A stretch of DNA of 64,000 nt. Source: Nageia nagi. Lineage: Eukaryota; Pinophyta. The stretch spans positions 73,222,001 to 73,286,000 of the forward strand of contig JBITNC010000001.1 of the NCBI GenBank assembly GCA_050084985.1, in the 5' to 3' direction. Each line of letters starts with the position of its first letter. Position 1 is the first letter of the stretch. The translations under genes were made by a program, and so were the position numbers. Below are positions 12,468 through 22,950 of this stretch, piece by piece. The notes below the pieces were generated by a model. That model worked only from the letters and a program-made list of their open reading frames with translations. It made no database searches and was not told the DNA's origin.

Positions 12468-13919
12468 TAAGAATGAAAATTTTTACAATTTACCATCTAT
12501 ACAAATAAAACATGATAAGTAAACATGTCCCACATGTGCAAACTTATAAACCAAGATCCGTAGAAGGATAAAGTTGGGGTTGTTTTCTTGTATAGAATTA
12601 GGCCTTCACCTGGATGCCTGCAAGGTGGAGCCCAGGTACTACCAGTCCTCAACCAGTTCACCTTGGTCAGTAATATACTCTCACAAGGAGAAGTACCAAC
12701 TATTTTCCAAGGATCCGACGTATCTTGGACGGCCATTTTAATTATCTTATTTAAGGTTTTCAGTTTTCCTCCTAGGTTATCAGGATAATCACTGAATGGA
12801 CATGCAGACATGTAGTATCACTACACACATGTCTGTCCACCTAATAGAGTTATGTCCAATCCAACAGAGGTCTTAGGGGCAATTAAGATGGATTTACCAC
12901 CACTTGGCTCTTCGGACTAAAAGGGCTCCAGTCTGCCCTGTCCTCCCCTCATGGCTCCCCAAACAAGTCATGTTATGGAAAAGTACATGCGGATGTGTTC
13001 ATTTTAGGGGTTACTTTCAATATTTTGCATTTTGCAAGTATAAAGCAAATATGCAAAAATATAAAGTAAAGTAATGCATCATCCACACGAACTTGAAATA
13101 TAAGTGTCCAATGGGTTTTGTACTAACCCCTAAAGGACATTTTTACATTTTGCATACTTTGCTCAATTTCATAAATTCATTCAATCATTTTAATGAATTT
13201 AAAAAAGACTAAGTCCTACTTAGCATTAATCCATAACTTAAACATGCATTATTCCATGACTTAAAAATTAAGTAATAAACATGCATCATGCATTATTTAA
13301 CTTAAAATTTTAAGTACTAAGCATGCTTTATTCCTCACACAAGATTAAGAGGCATGCATTACAAGTTTAGCATGCAAGATCTAGATAAAGTTTTAAGTAA
13401 AAATTATACAAATTCCCCCCTTTTCACTTAAAGTTTTATCCCTAAAAACTTGTATGCTAAAAATGTATTTTAAGTATGCATTTTAAGTAAACTTCCCTTG
13501 TTTACTTAAAAAAAATAGCATACTTAAATTACCTTAGCAAATTTTTACTAGAAAATGTTTTGCCTAAGTAAATTACCATACTTAGAGAAAAAAATGCTAA
13601 GAGATTGACATTCTAGAAATTGCATGTGCACCTTAGTAAATGCAATATTAAAAATTTTCTAAGCAAAGTTTTAAAAATATTCACTACTTTCCAAGTCTGC
13701 AAGAATTAAATGGAAAAAAGAGGAGATGGCTAACCTTCCCTTACCAAGAAGGAGGATACGTTGCTTTGCATGTGCATGCAAGTAGTCAAAATTGATTGCA
13801 CAATTAATGTAAAGGTTGGTGGGAGAATATGCAAAGTAGTCAACCAAAAATAAATGCACAAGAAATTAAATTAAATGCACAAACAAAGTGGGAGGAGGGA
13901 GAAGGTTGCATAGGTTATT
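12468..13919 (-). other. Copia I leader, part next to gag
   Basis: No recognisable gene. 12590-12990 has more GC than its surroundings and an open minus frame (12497-12811) with no family resemblance. An imperfect hairpin lies at about 12797-12839 (GGACATGCAGACATGTAG pairing with CTACACACATGTCTGTCC). 13000-13680 is AT-rich with recurring TTAAGTAAA and CATGCAT motifs. Confidence 0.5.
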
Positions 13920-13921
13920 AG

Positions 13922-13996
13922 CATTGGAGACCACCACCGCGAGGAGGGGGGGCTACGGTAAGGAGACCGCCGCTACGAGGAGGGGGGGCTACAATA
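13922..13996. repeat. GC-rich short duplication
   Basis: Two tandem copies of a roughly 37 bp unit, each holding GAGACC, then CGAGGAGGGGGGG, then CTAC. GC content stands out from the AT-rich flanks. It directly adjoins the SEC11 fragment and may mark a capture junction (inference). Confidence 0.7.
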
Positions 13997-14230
13997 GCTT
14001 TAGTAAGAATATCAACCTTTTTTTTGTGTCTGTCCATTTATGTATCTTTATAACACGATGAACTATAGGAATCTCTCGACCATCAACATGGAACACTACA
14101 ATTTCTCTTGCGCAAATGGGTGCTTTGCTCATATGGAGAAACAATATGTTACCTCTTCTAAATCCAGGTTCCATGCTTCCTGAAAGCACAACAACCACTA
14201 GCGATTCGCTACCAGTTATAGTTTTTCTGT
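13989..14230 (-). pseudogene. SEC11: captured fragment of signal peptidase catalytic subunit SEC11
   Basis: The minus strand encodes about 55 residues closely resembling the eukaryotic ER signal peptidase catalytic subunit, an S26 serine protease that removes signal peptides in the ER membrane. [19 protein letters not shown] includes the catalytic Ser (SGSMEP). [13 protein letters not shown] and [11 protein letters not shown] follow, the latter with the catalytic His. The similarity begins near 14228 and ends near 14030, where the sequence becomes [11 protein letters not shown] and stops. The N-terminal membrane anchor and the C-terminal half are absent, so it is roughly 30% of a protein of about 180 residues. 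It lies inside Copia I between 5' LTR and gag, same strand as the element, so it moved with it. A processed or genomic origin cannot be decided. Confidence 0.85.
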
Positions 14231-14324
14231 GTTTAATTTATAGTGGAGGATGTAGATTAAGGAGAACACAGACATAACGAGGAGAAACTGTTAGTTTAAG
14301 GGTGAAAGCAGAGGGCACAACAGC

Positions 14325-14756
14325 TCATGTAAGCCCAAGGAGAGGGATGACAGTGGTGAGGTGCATCGCATGAGTGGACAGTCCTCCAATATTTGCTCTG
14401 ACCATGGAGAAATTATAGCAAAGGCATGTGCGACCAAAGGGAAGATAGGAGGGGATGATAGAACAGTGGATCAATGTCAGAGGAGGATGAGCAGGAACAA
14501 GGGGGGCTTTGTTGCTTTCTGGATAATGCACTATTACCCGAAGCTTGTCCACCGTCTCACGTAAGGCATGTAATGTTGTTACACCATATGAAATAAAAAC
14601 ATCAGCACAAGCAGGATCCACCTCCGCAAGTGTTTGCAGAGTTAAAGTAGCTTCTACATGAACAGGCATTGAGTAGTTTGACAATGTTGTAACCCATGAG
14701 TTGTGAAGAGAAACAAGATGTTGGTTAAGATAAACCCGTCGAGTCAGAGGTAGCAT
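14325..14756 (-). pseudogene. GC-richer ORF of 143 codons beside the SEC11 fragment, unidentified
   Basis: An uninterrupted minus-strand frame with base composition clearly richer in GC than the element. The middle (HVEATLTLQTLAEVDPACADVFISYG) looks like amphipathic helices and faintly recalls HEAT or Armadillo proteins, but I do not recognise a family. The second half (PLVPAHPPLTLIHCSIIPS) looks less like protein. It may be another captured host fragment or part of one larger captured segment with SEC11. No stop in 143 codons is notable here, though the GC content itself raises the chance of open frames. Confidence 0.45.
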
Positions 14757-15661
14757 TTGGTTATAAATTCACACAGGAGTGAGGAAGCCTTTCAACAGGG
14801 TTCGTATGGTTCAACCTTCCTTCGATCAGATTCATAGACAAGAAGCAGTAGCAGGAGCAGAGTACTGAATGCAAGCATGGCGAACAAGGGGAGGAAATGG
14901 CAGCTGCAGGAGGGAGAAGGCATAGCAAGGGCACAATCGGTGAGGGAGGATGTTACGGGGGGCGTTCTCACAAATAATGCGTAGACCCTTTCAATGTATC
15001 TGTGTTATGCATATTCCTTGAGCATTGTAGTCCATAGACTGCATTTCGGCGAGGCATTTTTGTCAAACAATTCACAGACCCTTTCAATGTATCCGATTTT
15101 GTGCATATCCTTCGAGCATTACACATTTTTTTTAAAAATTACATCTTAAAAAAAATTTCCTATATTTGCTTTTAAAAAAAATAGATAAAATGCCTCTAAA
15201 AATTATTTCCCTCTATTTGCATTAAATTTTTTTTTTTTGCAAAAATAAAAAAATTTAGAGAAGAAATAAAGTATTATGTAAATATTACACCTTGGCAATG
15301 CTTGTAATAGAGTTATTAATCAATGCTACTAACAAACAAAATGTTAGTAAAAAATATTTGCATTACATAGTATCCTCTTAAAAGGTATATCATGTATTAA
15401 GCATTTTGTAAAAAAATGCTACTAACATAAGAGGTTAGTATCGGAAACAATTGCTTGCATTGCCATTTTGATCATATTTTGCAAAAATAAGCTCCAATAT
15501 CTCATAAAATATGTTAGTATCTAATGCAATAATCCATAAGATAACCAAATGAGGAGGAAATTTATACCTTCTCTTTGTTTTACCTCACCAATGGGGTGTA
15601 AGATGAGGAATGAAGAGGGATGAAGAACCTCTAAGATGTAGAAGAAGAGCTTCCACACCAA
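14757..15661 (-). other. Copia I leader next to the 5' LTR
   Basis: No gene. 14760-14960 remains GC-richer, perhaps part of the captured segment. A phrase of about 50 bp beginning ACCCTTTCAATGTATC occurs at about 14985 and again at about 15075, both followed by GCATAT and GAGCATT. 15120-15560 is AT-rich. Confidence 0.5.
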
Positions 15662-15673
15662 GCTCTGATACCA
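15662..15673 (-). other. Copia I primer-binding site, initiator tRNA-Met
   Basis: The minus strand reads TGGTATCAGAGC, the classic complement to the 3' end of plant initiator tRNA-Met, two bases inside the 5' LTR. It primes minus-strand DNA synthesis. Confidence 0.95.
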
Positions 15674-15675
15674 AT

Positions 15676-16164
15676 TGAAAGAATTAGACCTACTCTAATC
15701 CTCAAGGTCCAAGACTAGGAAACTCAATCATACAACATCTAAAATCTAATAACACCATTCACACAAGATAACACAAATATAATGTGGTTCCTCCCTCCTT
15801 GGGAGTACATCCACAACTAGTTCTCAATTCTCAATCTATGCACCTCTTACTACAATTCTCTTCCTCTCCTACACAAACTAGTAGAGTAATCTTACTCCAA
15901 AAACTTAGTTATTTTACAAGAGGAGAGGCCCTCTATTTATAACATGAGAGCACCTCCCTAACCTCCCTTTAACCCAAGGGTAAGGTTAGGGTTACAATAA
16001 ATGTATCACCTAACTTTAACCTACCAACTAACCCCATGGTAAGGTCAAAGTCTACATAATAAAGAATTCAATTAATCCCTTAAGGTATCTACATATCCTT
16101 TAAGTGATTAATTGAATTTACAAGGAGTTTAGATATTCACAATATTTCATTACAAATTCTAACA
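15676..16164 (-). repeat. Copia I 5' LTR
   Basis: 489 bp, about six substitutions from the copy at 7021-7509. TATA box on the minus strand at 15933-15941 (TATAAATAG), within GAGGGCC context shared with other LTRs in this window. This LTR would drive transcription toward lower coordinates. Confidence 0.95.
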
Positions 16165-16169
16165 CTACT
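16165..16169. repeat. target-site duplication CTACT, right copy
   Basis: Matches 7016-7020 exactly and confirms both ends of Copia I. Confidence 0.9.
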
Positions 16170-16795
16170 AACCATTGAGATACTTTTAACAAATGATCTT
16201 AATTATCAGGTCATTGATATTTGTATGGGTAATTATTGCTTGCATGAGAATGTTCAACTAATTTCAATATCAGCTAAAAAAGAACTTGAGCTATGGATAA
16301 TGTTCTTTGCTAGGGCTAGATGCAAGCATGGTTGTGGTGCTGATGTTGTTTTAAAGTCACCCAAGGGACATATGAAAAGGTTTTCTTTGAGATTCACATG
16401 GACTTGCATCAATAATGTTGCTAAGTATGAAGCTTTATGTTTGGGCTATTTAAAGCTATCAATATGGGTATCAAATGTATAATAGTCTATGGAGATTTTA
16501 AGTTAGTTATTAATCAATTGAAAGATAGAATTAGTGCAATCCATCATTATTTAAATACTTACAAGAATAGGATATGGGATCTATTAGAATCTTTCTTGGC
16601 TATCAATTTTGTTCCCTTTCCTACAAGTATAATCAAATTGCTAATGTACTTACTAGTAAAGGAGCACATTTTGATCTTGGTCATCACAAAAGAGGTAGCT
16701 ATGGAGTCAAAGTTTTATGTAGGCCATTTGTACTTGATACTACAAATTTTTGGCAAGTATTTGACTCTGATGATCATATTATGAATTTTTGATCG
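16170..16795 (+). pseudogene. Gypsy I additional plant-type RNase H, upstream of RT
   Basis: Reads as the second RNase H known from Tat-group Gypsy elements (aRNH). ARCKHGCGADVVLKSPKGH matches the first strand-loop block. NNVAKYEAL carries the catalytic Glu and VYGDFKLVINQL the catalytic Asp. The first Asp (normally in an FDGA-like motif) is replaced at 16304-16315, which reads FARA. Frames change near 16440 and again near 16575, so 16225-16482, 16437-16784 and 16574-16792 are pieces of one domain. The last piece (KYNQIANVLTSKGAHFDL) is the usual C-terminal block. It lies before RT, while a second RNase H follows RT. The identification is by motif. Confidence 0.72.
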
Positions 16796-17079
16796 ATGAG
16801 GTAGTAGCTCATACCTTTAGTGTTATAGAATTCTCTGATTATTTTCAAGAATTAGATGTTATACAATTGAGAAATAATGTTATACCCAAAGATTTGCTTT
16901 CTTTTGATTGATTATATGATTATTAAGACATTCAAAAGTACAAAATACTAGCTATTAAAAAGGAAAGTCATGTTGAGCTAGAAGTTGGACCAGGAAGAAG
17001 CATAAAAGTTGGATTAGAGTGCACTGAGGAAGAAGAAAAAATGCTGCTTCATATCTATTATGAATTTTCTAAAGTAATT

Positions 17080-17830
17080 GCATGAAGTTATGATGATGTA
17101 AATACTTATGAAAAGAATGTGATCCAACAAACCATTGAGCTCATTCCAGATGCCAAGACATACATACAAAAGCAAAGGCCAATTAACCCAAGGATAAAGG
17201 AGACTATGAAGCAAGAGTTTCTTAAACTCTTGAATATAAAAATAATTTATCCTATCAAGCACTCTACTTAGGTAGCTAATTTGGTCTTGGTGAGGATAAA
17301 AAATAGAGAAATTAGACTCTATTTTAATTTCAAGAATTTGAATCAAGTGTCCCTTAAAGATAATTATCCTCTCCCTCCTATGGAACAAATCCTACAAATT
17401 ATTGCTAGTTCATGTTTCTTCTCTATGATTGATGGTTTTTTAGGATTTAATACGGTATGGGTAAAGGATGAGGGTTAGTATAAAAATACATTTACTATTA
17501 TGTAGGGTACATTTTCCTTTCAGAGAATGCCTTTTAGTATCTCCAATACTAGGGCTACATTTCAAAGAGATATGGACCATGCCTTTGGTAGGTTGAGTAA
17601 CAAGATTATCTTGGTCTATTTGGATGATATTACTATATTTTATAAAAATAGAAAGGATCATATAGACCACCTCATACACATTTTTAAGAAATGTATGCAA
17701 TTCAAGATTTCTATTAATCCTAACAAATCTATTTTTATGGTAAACTAGGGAAAACTGCTTGGTCATATCTTTCAAAAGAAAGGCTAGCGATTGATCCTAA
17801 CAGGGTAAATGCTATTGAGGCATTACCTTT
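17080..17830 (+). pseudogene. Gypsy I reverse transcriptase
   Basis: Gypsy RT: QRPINPRIKETMKQEFLKLL (about 17170-17235), IRLYFNFKNLNQVSLKDNYPLP, then FFSMIDGFLGFNTVWV, where the catalytic Asp is kept in SMIDG. After two TAG stops at 17476-17478 and 17503-17505 come FQRMPFSISNTRATFQRDMD and the LVYLDDITIFY box with the YLDD active site. A further TAG at 17746-17748 precedes LLGHIF. A frameshift lies near 17790. Inactive. Confidence 0.88.
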
Positions 17831-18540
17831 GCTCTCAAATAAGAAGGCCCTGAAATCCTTCCTTAAGTTAAATTAATTTTGTTAGAAAATTTATTAGTGA
17901 TTTTTTAGAGATTGTTTCTCTAATCACTACAATGCTGAAGAAAGATGCTAAGTTTTCTTGGTCAAATGAAGCAAAATAAGATTTTCATAACATCAAGACA
18001 AAAATAACAAAATATTTAGTTCTAAAAAATCTAGATTTTTCTAAGGATTTTATTATATATGCTTATGGAGCTGAGAAAAATGTTGCGACCATTCTGGCAC
18101 ATAAGGATGACCAAAAAGAAGAACATCCTATAGCCTTTCATAGTTAACCACTTCATCAACATAAAAAAGGTACTCATTCATTGAAAAGCAAGTATTTTAT
18201 ATTATGAGAGAGTTGAAAAAGTTTAAGCATTATGTATCTCAAAATAAAATTCTTATTTACACAATTCACCCGAATGTAAGAAATTATGTTATTTAAGGAG
18301 AATTGGGTGAAGAGATAGCTAGTTGCATTACCAGGATAATGGAATATGATGTTGAGATCAAACCAACCAAGCTTTTTAGAGGAAGAGCTCTCTATAAAAA
18401 CATAACAGAGGCAGCACACATGATTGCTATTATTGAGGATGATGAGCATGCAAATGAGGAGAATGATTGGATTAAGCAATATATTATGTACTTTAGAAAT
18501 GAACAATGCCCTGAATATTTTAACATATTTTAAAGAAGAA
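17831..18540 (+). pseudogene. Gypsy I RNase H (canonical position)
   Basis: After RT: LKKDAKFSWSNEAK (about 17940-17980), then FIIYAYGAEKNVATILAH, where the first acidic residue of the family is not preserved, then HPIAFHS and GTHSLKSKYFIL. Open frame 18303-18533 (GEEIASCITRIMEYDVEIKPTK) corresponds to the tether region after RNase H in Gypsy pol. Stops are mainly TAG or TAA. Confidence 0.75.
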
Positions 18541-19709
18541 GATTCAAACTATAGGCATTGAAATTCACAATGATTAAAGACTATCTCTATAGGAAATTTT
18601 TTGATCAAATCTTGTTAAAATGTGTAACTCAAGATGAAGCTTAGAGGATCCTACATGAGTTTCACTATGGATTCTCTAGAGGACATTATAGTGATCCTAA
18701 TACAACCAAAAAAATATTACAAGTAAGCTATTATTGGCCCATATTTTCCAAGATTCCTTCAAGATAGCCCGAGAATGTGATAAGTGCAACAAGTATGTGG
18801 GAAAAAGAAGACAAGCTATCATGTCTCTAAAACATGTGTTCATTGAAGAACATTTCCAATAATGGGGTTTAGAATTCATTAGTTTAGAGGGTCATAAGTT
18901 CATATTGACTGTAAAAAGCTACTCTACAAGATGGTCCGAAGATGCACCATGTAAAAATGCAAGCCAGGAGGTAGTAATGGAGATGATAAAGAGATTGATT
19001 ACTCATTTTGGCATCCTAAAAACCATTATGTTAGATAATATTTTAGCATTCATGAGGACTAATTTATCAGATTTTGCTAAAGAATACAAGATCTATTGGC
19101 TATTCTCTTCAAATTATTATCCACAAGAGAATGGGTTGGTGGAATCAACAAACAAAAACTTAACCAGATCATCAAAAGAACTATTGAAGGGAATCCTAGG
19201 TAGTGGCACACAATGTTAGACTATGCCTTATGGGTTGATAGAATCAATATCAAGTTAGCTATCAAAACATCACCCTATGCATTGGTTTATTGTAAAAGAC
19301 CAATATTGCCTATTCATTTAGAGTTGCTTGCATTGAAAATCCTACAGGAGTTGGAAGATTATGAATTCGACCCATTGGAAGTCAGATTCAATCAGTTGAT
19401 CAAGCTGATAGAAGACAAAAATAAAATTTATCAAGCTTTTCAACATAGACAAAAGCTTGTTAAAAAGTGGTTCAACAAAAGAAGTCTTCCATAGTGAAGT
19501 TTGAAATTAGAGATATAGTCTTGAAATGGGAAGAGGATAGAGCAAATCTTGGGAGACATCAAAAGTTTGAATCCTTATGGAGCGGGCCATGCATCATCAT
19601 AGAAGCCTTGCATAATAACACATTTAAATCAAAGGATATTTTTAGATCCCAAGAACTACTTATACTAGTTAAAGGGATCCACCTCAAACATTACCTGGTA
19701 ATAGGGTAA
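18541..19709 (+). pseudogene. Gypsy I integrase
   Basis: Zinc-binding N-terminal region at about 18560-18800 (DYLYRKFFDQILLKC, ILHEFHYGFSRGHY, SYYWPIF), then the core. The first catalytic Asp is lost near 18915, where the sequence reads TVKSYSTRW. The second is present in IMLDNILAF and the Glu in NYYPQENGLVES (about 19110-19150). The C-terminal region runs over 19213-19494 and 19467-19709 (KTSPYALVYCKRPILPIHLEL, FEIRDIVLKWEEDR, SLWSGPCIIIEAL), the GPY/F-type end. Frameshifts near 19160-19215 and near 19485. No chromodomain is seen. Confidence 0.88.
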
Positions 19710-20229
19710 TTTCATGACACCCGCTAGATGTGTACAGTGTAAATAGTCATTTTTATTAATTATGTTTCTTTGATAAAAATAATAATAAAATAAAATATGG
19801 TGTTACCATCGGTGCATTTACGAAGAAGTTGGATAACCATTAATGGTTGCATTTACTAGGCATGGTAATAGCTAAGTTTGATGGTCATAAAATTTCTTAT
19901 CAAAGGATTTGCTCTTTAATGTAGGATCAACTCAAGAAACTCTCTTGACCTATACATCACCTACGTTTTAAAATTGGTATCAAGTTAAATGCTATACTAC
20001 CTTTCTAGTATGACACAACATCTTATGTAAACCCTATTATTTCTAATGCATTAATTATTATTAATAGGTGGGAGTAGAAAACACAAAATAAATAAAACAT
20101 AGTCCTAAATCTATCATTCTTCACTTAGCAAATTTGAGAGCCCAAGCCTTCAAGAATTTTGAGAGAACTATACTATTTTTAGAGCTTTCAGTGCTAGGTT
20201 GTAAGAGAGTTAAAGGAGCTTAATGTTTA
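19710..20229 (+). other. spacer after Gypsy I integrase
   Basis: No coding sequence recognised. AT-rich, with a polypyrimidine-poor A run at 19775-19800. It separates integrase from the post-pol ORF remnant. Confidence 0.5.
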
Positions 20230-22950
20230 CTAGAGTTGCTAAGAAATTACAAAGTATAATGGCTAAACCAAAGTAGATGATGGTTGTTTCAAAGGAGGAG
20301 ATCAAGGAACTATCAAAGATACATGAATAATACTAGGAGAATTCTCCTAAATTGGACTAGATGGAGAGGGGGATTTTGATTCACATGGATACCTAGCATG
20401 TGAACCTAGCAAGGCCACTATTGTTGTATCAAATACTCAAGGTAATAGAGAAAGGAAAAAGCAAGGTAGGGGAAATGATGTCATCCTCGATCATGGACTG
20501 ACATATTTTATGCCCTACAAGTCATTCACTTGTCCAAAATTGATTACAACCATTACATTGAGGCACAACCAACATGGATACATCATAAGGAATTATAAAG
20601 AATTGAAGAAAGGAGAAGGGGAATTAGAGTATCATCCTAACACCTTCTTGGATTACTCCCCTGCTACCATTACCAATATTTTTGCATTACCAAATGACTA
20701 GACCTTGCATAAGGTCAAAAAACAAGTTAACCTTAAAAAAGAGAAAAGATATTTTTATCAAAATGAGTATGATATGATCAATTGGATCGATGAGAGATAT
20801 GTTGAGAATACCACTAAGATGCACCAGAGCTATGATATTGCAAAGTTTGATACTTCATAAGGGCTTATAAAGAATAGAAGAAAGGATAAGGGGAATTAGA
20901 GTATCATCTTGACACCTTCCTAGATTACTCCCCTGCTACCATTACCAATACTTTTGCATTACCAAATGACTAGACGTTGCATAAGGTCAAAAAATAAGTT
21001 AACCTTAAAAAAGAGAAAAGAGATTTTTATCAAAATGAGTATGATATGATCAATTGGATCAATGAGAGATATGTTGAGAATACCACCAAGATGCACTAGA
21101 GCTATGACATTGCAACATTTGAAAAATTATGGAATAGATAGGTCTTGCAAGCTCTGACAATGATTCTTGGGTGGATGATCCAAATTGAAGTAGATGGGGC
21201 CATGGTGAGGATGGATTTAGACATTATTGAGGGATATATTTTTTTTTAATTTATGAATTTCCTATTGAATGAAGTCAAAAAAAAATATTTAACATTGATA
21301 AGGGAGATTTCAAGTATCATATTTATAGTGGTTTATAGTCCACCAACATTTTCAATTTTTATTGATAAAGGGCTATCCATAGTACTGACAAGTACTTCCA
21401 TAGCTCCTAAATTGATTGACATGAGCATACTCACACTAACCAAAGTTCATGGATCTTATTATGAGTTAATAGAGAAATATATTTCCCCTATCATGAAGAT
21501 TCTCATGGGGAGAACTGTACATAGACTTGACCAGACTATTTGGGATGAACTTCAAGGTAGAAACAAGGTTGGAGATTGGTACTTTTTGAAGGAGAGGAAA
21601 ATAAGTTTAAGGTATGGGTATTTCAAGAATGCCTTTTTATTTCCCAAGTTTGTTACCCCACAGTTGTATTCTTTAGATCTATGCAATAGAAACTAGATAC
21701 AGGTTGGGTGGTAATTTCAAGCTCATAATTAAGGTGTCGATTATGGTGGGTAGTTTTAAATTGTTAGAATTAGGTTGTACAAAAGAGTTGTTTAATTTTT
21801 TGATTTAAAATTTTATATTAGAAAAATTAGAATTACCTTGGATGTATAACCCTATTGGGGAATTTCTAAAAATTGTAAAAGCAAATACAAAGGGCCAAAC
21901 ATTCAGTCATGAAGCTCAATCACATATTGAATACTTTGCAAATTAGATAAAGCAAGAAGATAAAGCCTCCCTAGAGTGGGAATTTGACATTTTGGATAAG
22001 GTGTGGATGGACCTTGAAGGATTAAAGAAGTATAGATTATGGGAAGCTAGTAAGCAAAAATTTGCCATGGCCCTAGAGGTTATTACATAGTTGTAGGATG
22101 AATTGAAATGAGGCCTTAATAAAATTGAATACTTTACAAAATATAGATTCAAGTATACCACCAAGGTGGCACATGCAGAAAATAAGCCTTATGGTGAGTT
22201 CAAACATGATCAATATTGGAATGCATAGTATAAAAGATACACATTTCTAGAGAAGGGGAAACCATTGCAATTGAAATTTCAAGAAAGGGTAGCATAAGAT
22301 GATTAGCCATTGGGAAAGCAAGTATAAGAGCCTAAGGATCTAAGGAAAAGAAAACTTGAAGAAGGTTCCAACTCACAACATCCTCTAAAGAAAAAAAAAG
22401 AGATACTAGTGGTGATGGCTGCTACTTTTGAGGAGTTCCCCCCAAGAAATAAAGGAAAACCAAATTGATAATCAAATAGTCAACTAATGAGCAATAGACC
22501 CCAGATAAAGCACAATAGCCTCCAAAGAAACCAATAGTTGCTAAGAAGGCCTATATCCCATACCTATAGGTATAGGAAGAAGAGCTAGAGCTAATTATGG
22601 GGGATACATAATTCTTAGATGTAGAAACTTGTAAGCCCTAGAGCACAGACACTATAGCATTTCAAGATGCTCAAGAATAGCCTGAGGGTGAAATACAAGG
22701 GGGAGGAAATGTGCTAGGCATAATAAGAGCTAATGGAGAATTGGGCTGAGATAACGATGATGATGATGAAAAGAAGGACTTTGATCTAACAGATAAGGCA
22801 CCAGAGAAGGAAGTGACTAAGGTTGAAGAAGAAGAACAACAACAAGAAGAACCCACTATAAAGATAATAAAAGAGATGCCTACTTTGATAACACCCATGT
22901 CAACTTCCAAACCAGGTACCTCTCAACATATTTAATTCCTTATTCAACCA
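20230..22950 (+). pseudogene. Gypsy I post-pol ORF remnant, N-terminal and middle part, function unknown
   Basis: A decayed protein-coding stretch downstream of integrase. The clearest blocks are 20510-20701 (PYKSFTCPKLITTITLRHNQ, EYHPNTFLDYSPATITNIFA) and 21253-21696 (147 codons; ILMGRTVHRLDQTIWDELQG, LPKVGDWYF-like, YGYFKNAFLFPKF). Stops are mostly TAG or TAA at Gln-like positions. 22680-22900 is acidic (DDDDEKKDFD, EEEEQQQEE). The style recalls hydrophilic extra ORFs of plant Gypsy elements and plant mobile-domain-like transposon proteins, but I cannot assign a family. It contains a 272 bp direct duplication. Confidence 0.5.
20593..21122 (+). repeat. 272 bp tandem duplication in the post-pol ORF
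   Basis: 20593-20864 is repeated from 20865 to about 21122 with a few percent difference. Both copies start TTATAAAGAAT after CATAAGG and carry the GATTACTCCCCTGCTACCAT phrase. The second copy duplicates about 85 codons, so it either disrupted or extended the ORF. Confidence 0.88.

Larger units (their letters stand above)
7021..16164 (-). mobile_element. Copia I: complete Ty1/Copia retrotransposon carrying host gene fragments
   Basis: A full-length element on the minus strand: two 489 bp LTRs, a primer-binding site matching initiator tRNA-Met, a polypurine tract, gag, protease, integrase, RT and RNase H in Copia order, and a perfect 5 bp target duplication. LTRs differ at about six positions counted by eye (about 1.2%), so insertion is fairly recent. 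The coding frame still has about ten stops. The leader between the 5' LTR and gag is unusually long (about 3.2 kb) and holds a SEC11 gene fragment. It interrupts Gypsy I between protease and the extra RNase H. Confidence 0.95.

Noticed and set aside
12588-12680. tRNA-like look of a GC-richer stretch (GGTGGAGCCC, CAGTTCACC)
   Set aside because: I could not fold a cloverleaf with acceptor and T arms in the right spacing.
12497-12811. Minus frame of 104 codons in the Copia I leader as a gene
   Set aside because: No domain, no link to gag, and moderate GC explains the lack of stops.
14361-14564. Plus-strand frame opposite the captured ORF
   Set aside because: Overlaps the longer minus frame in GC-richer DNA and has no recognisable composition.
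22671-22910. Serine-rich minus frame
   Set aside because: Antisense of the acidic GAT/GAA-rich part of the post-pol ORF.
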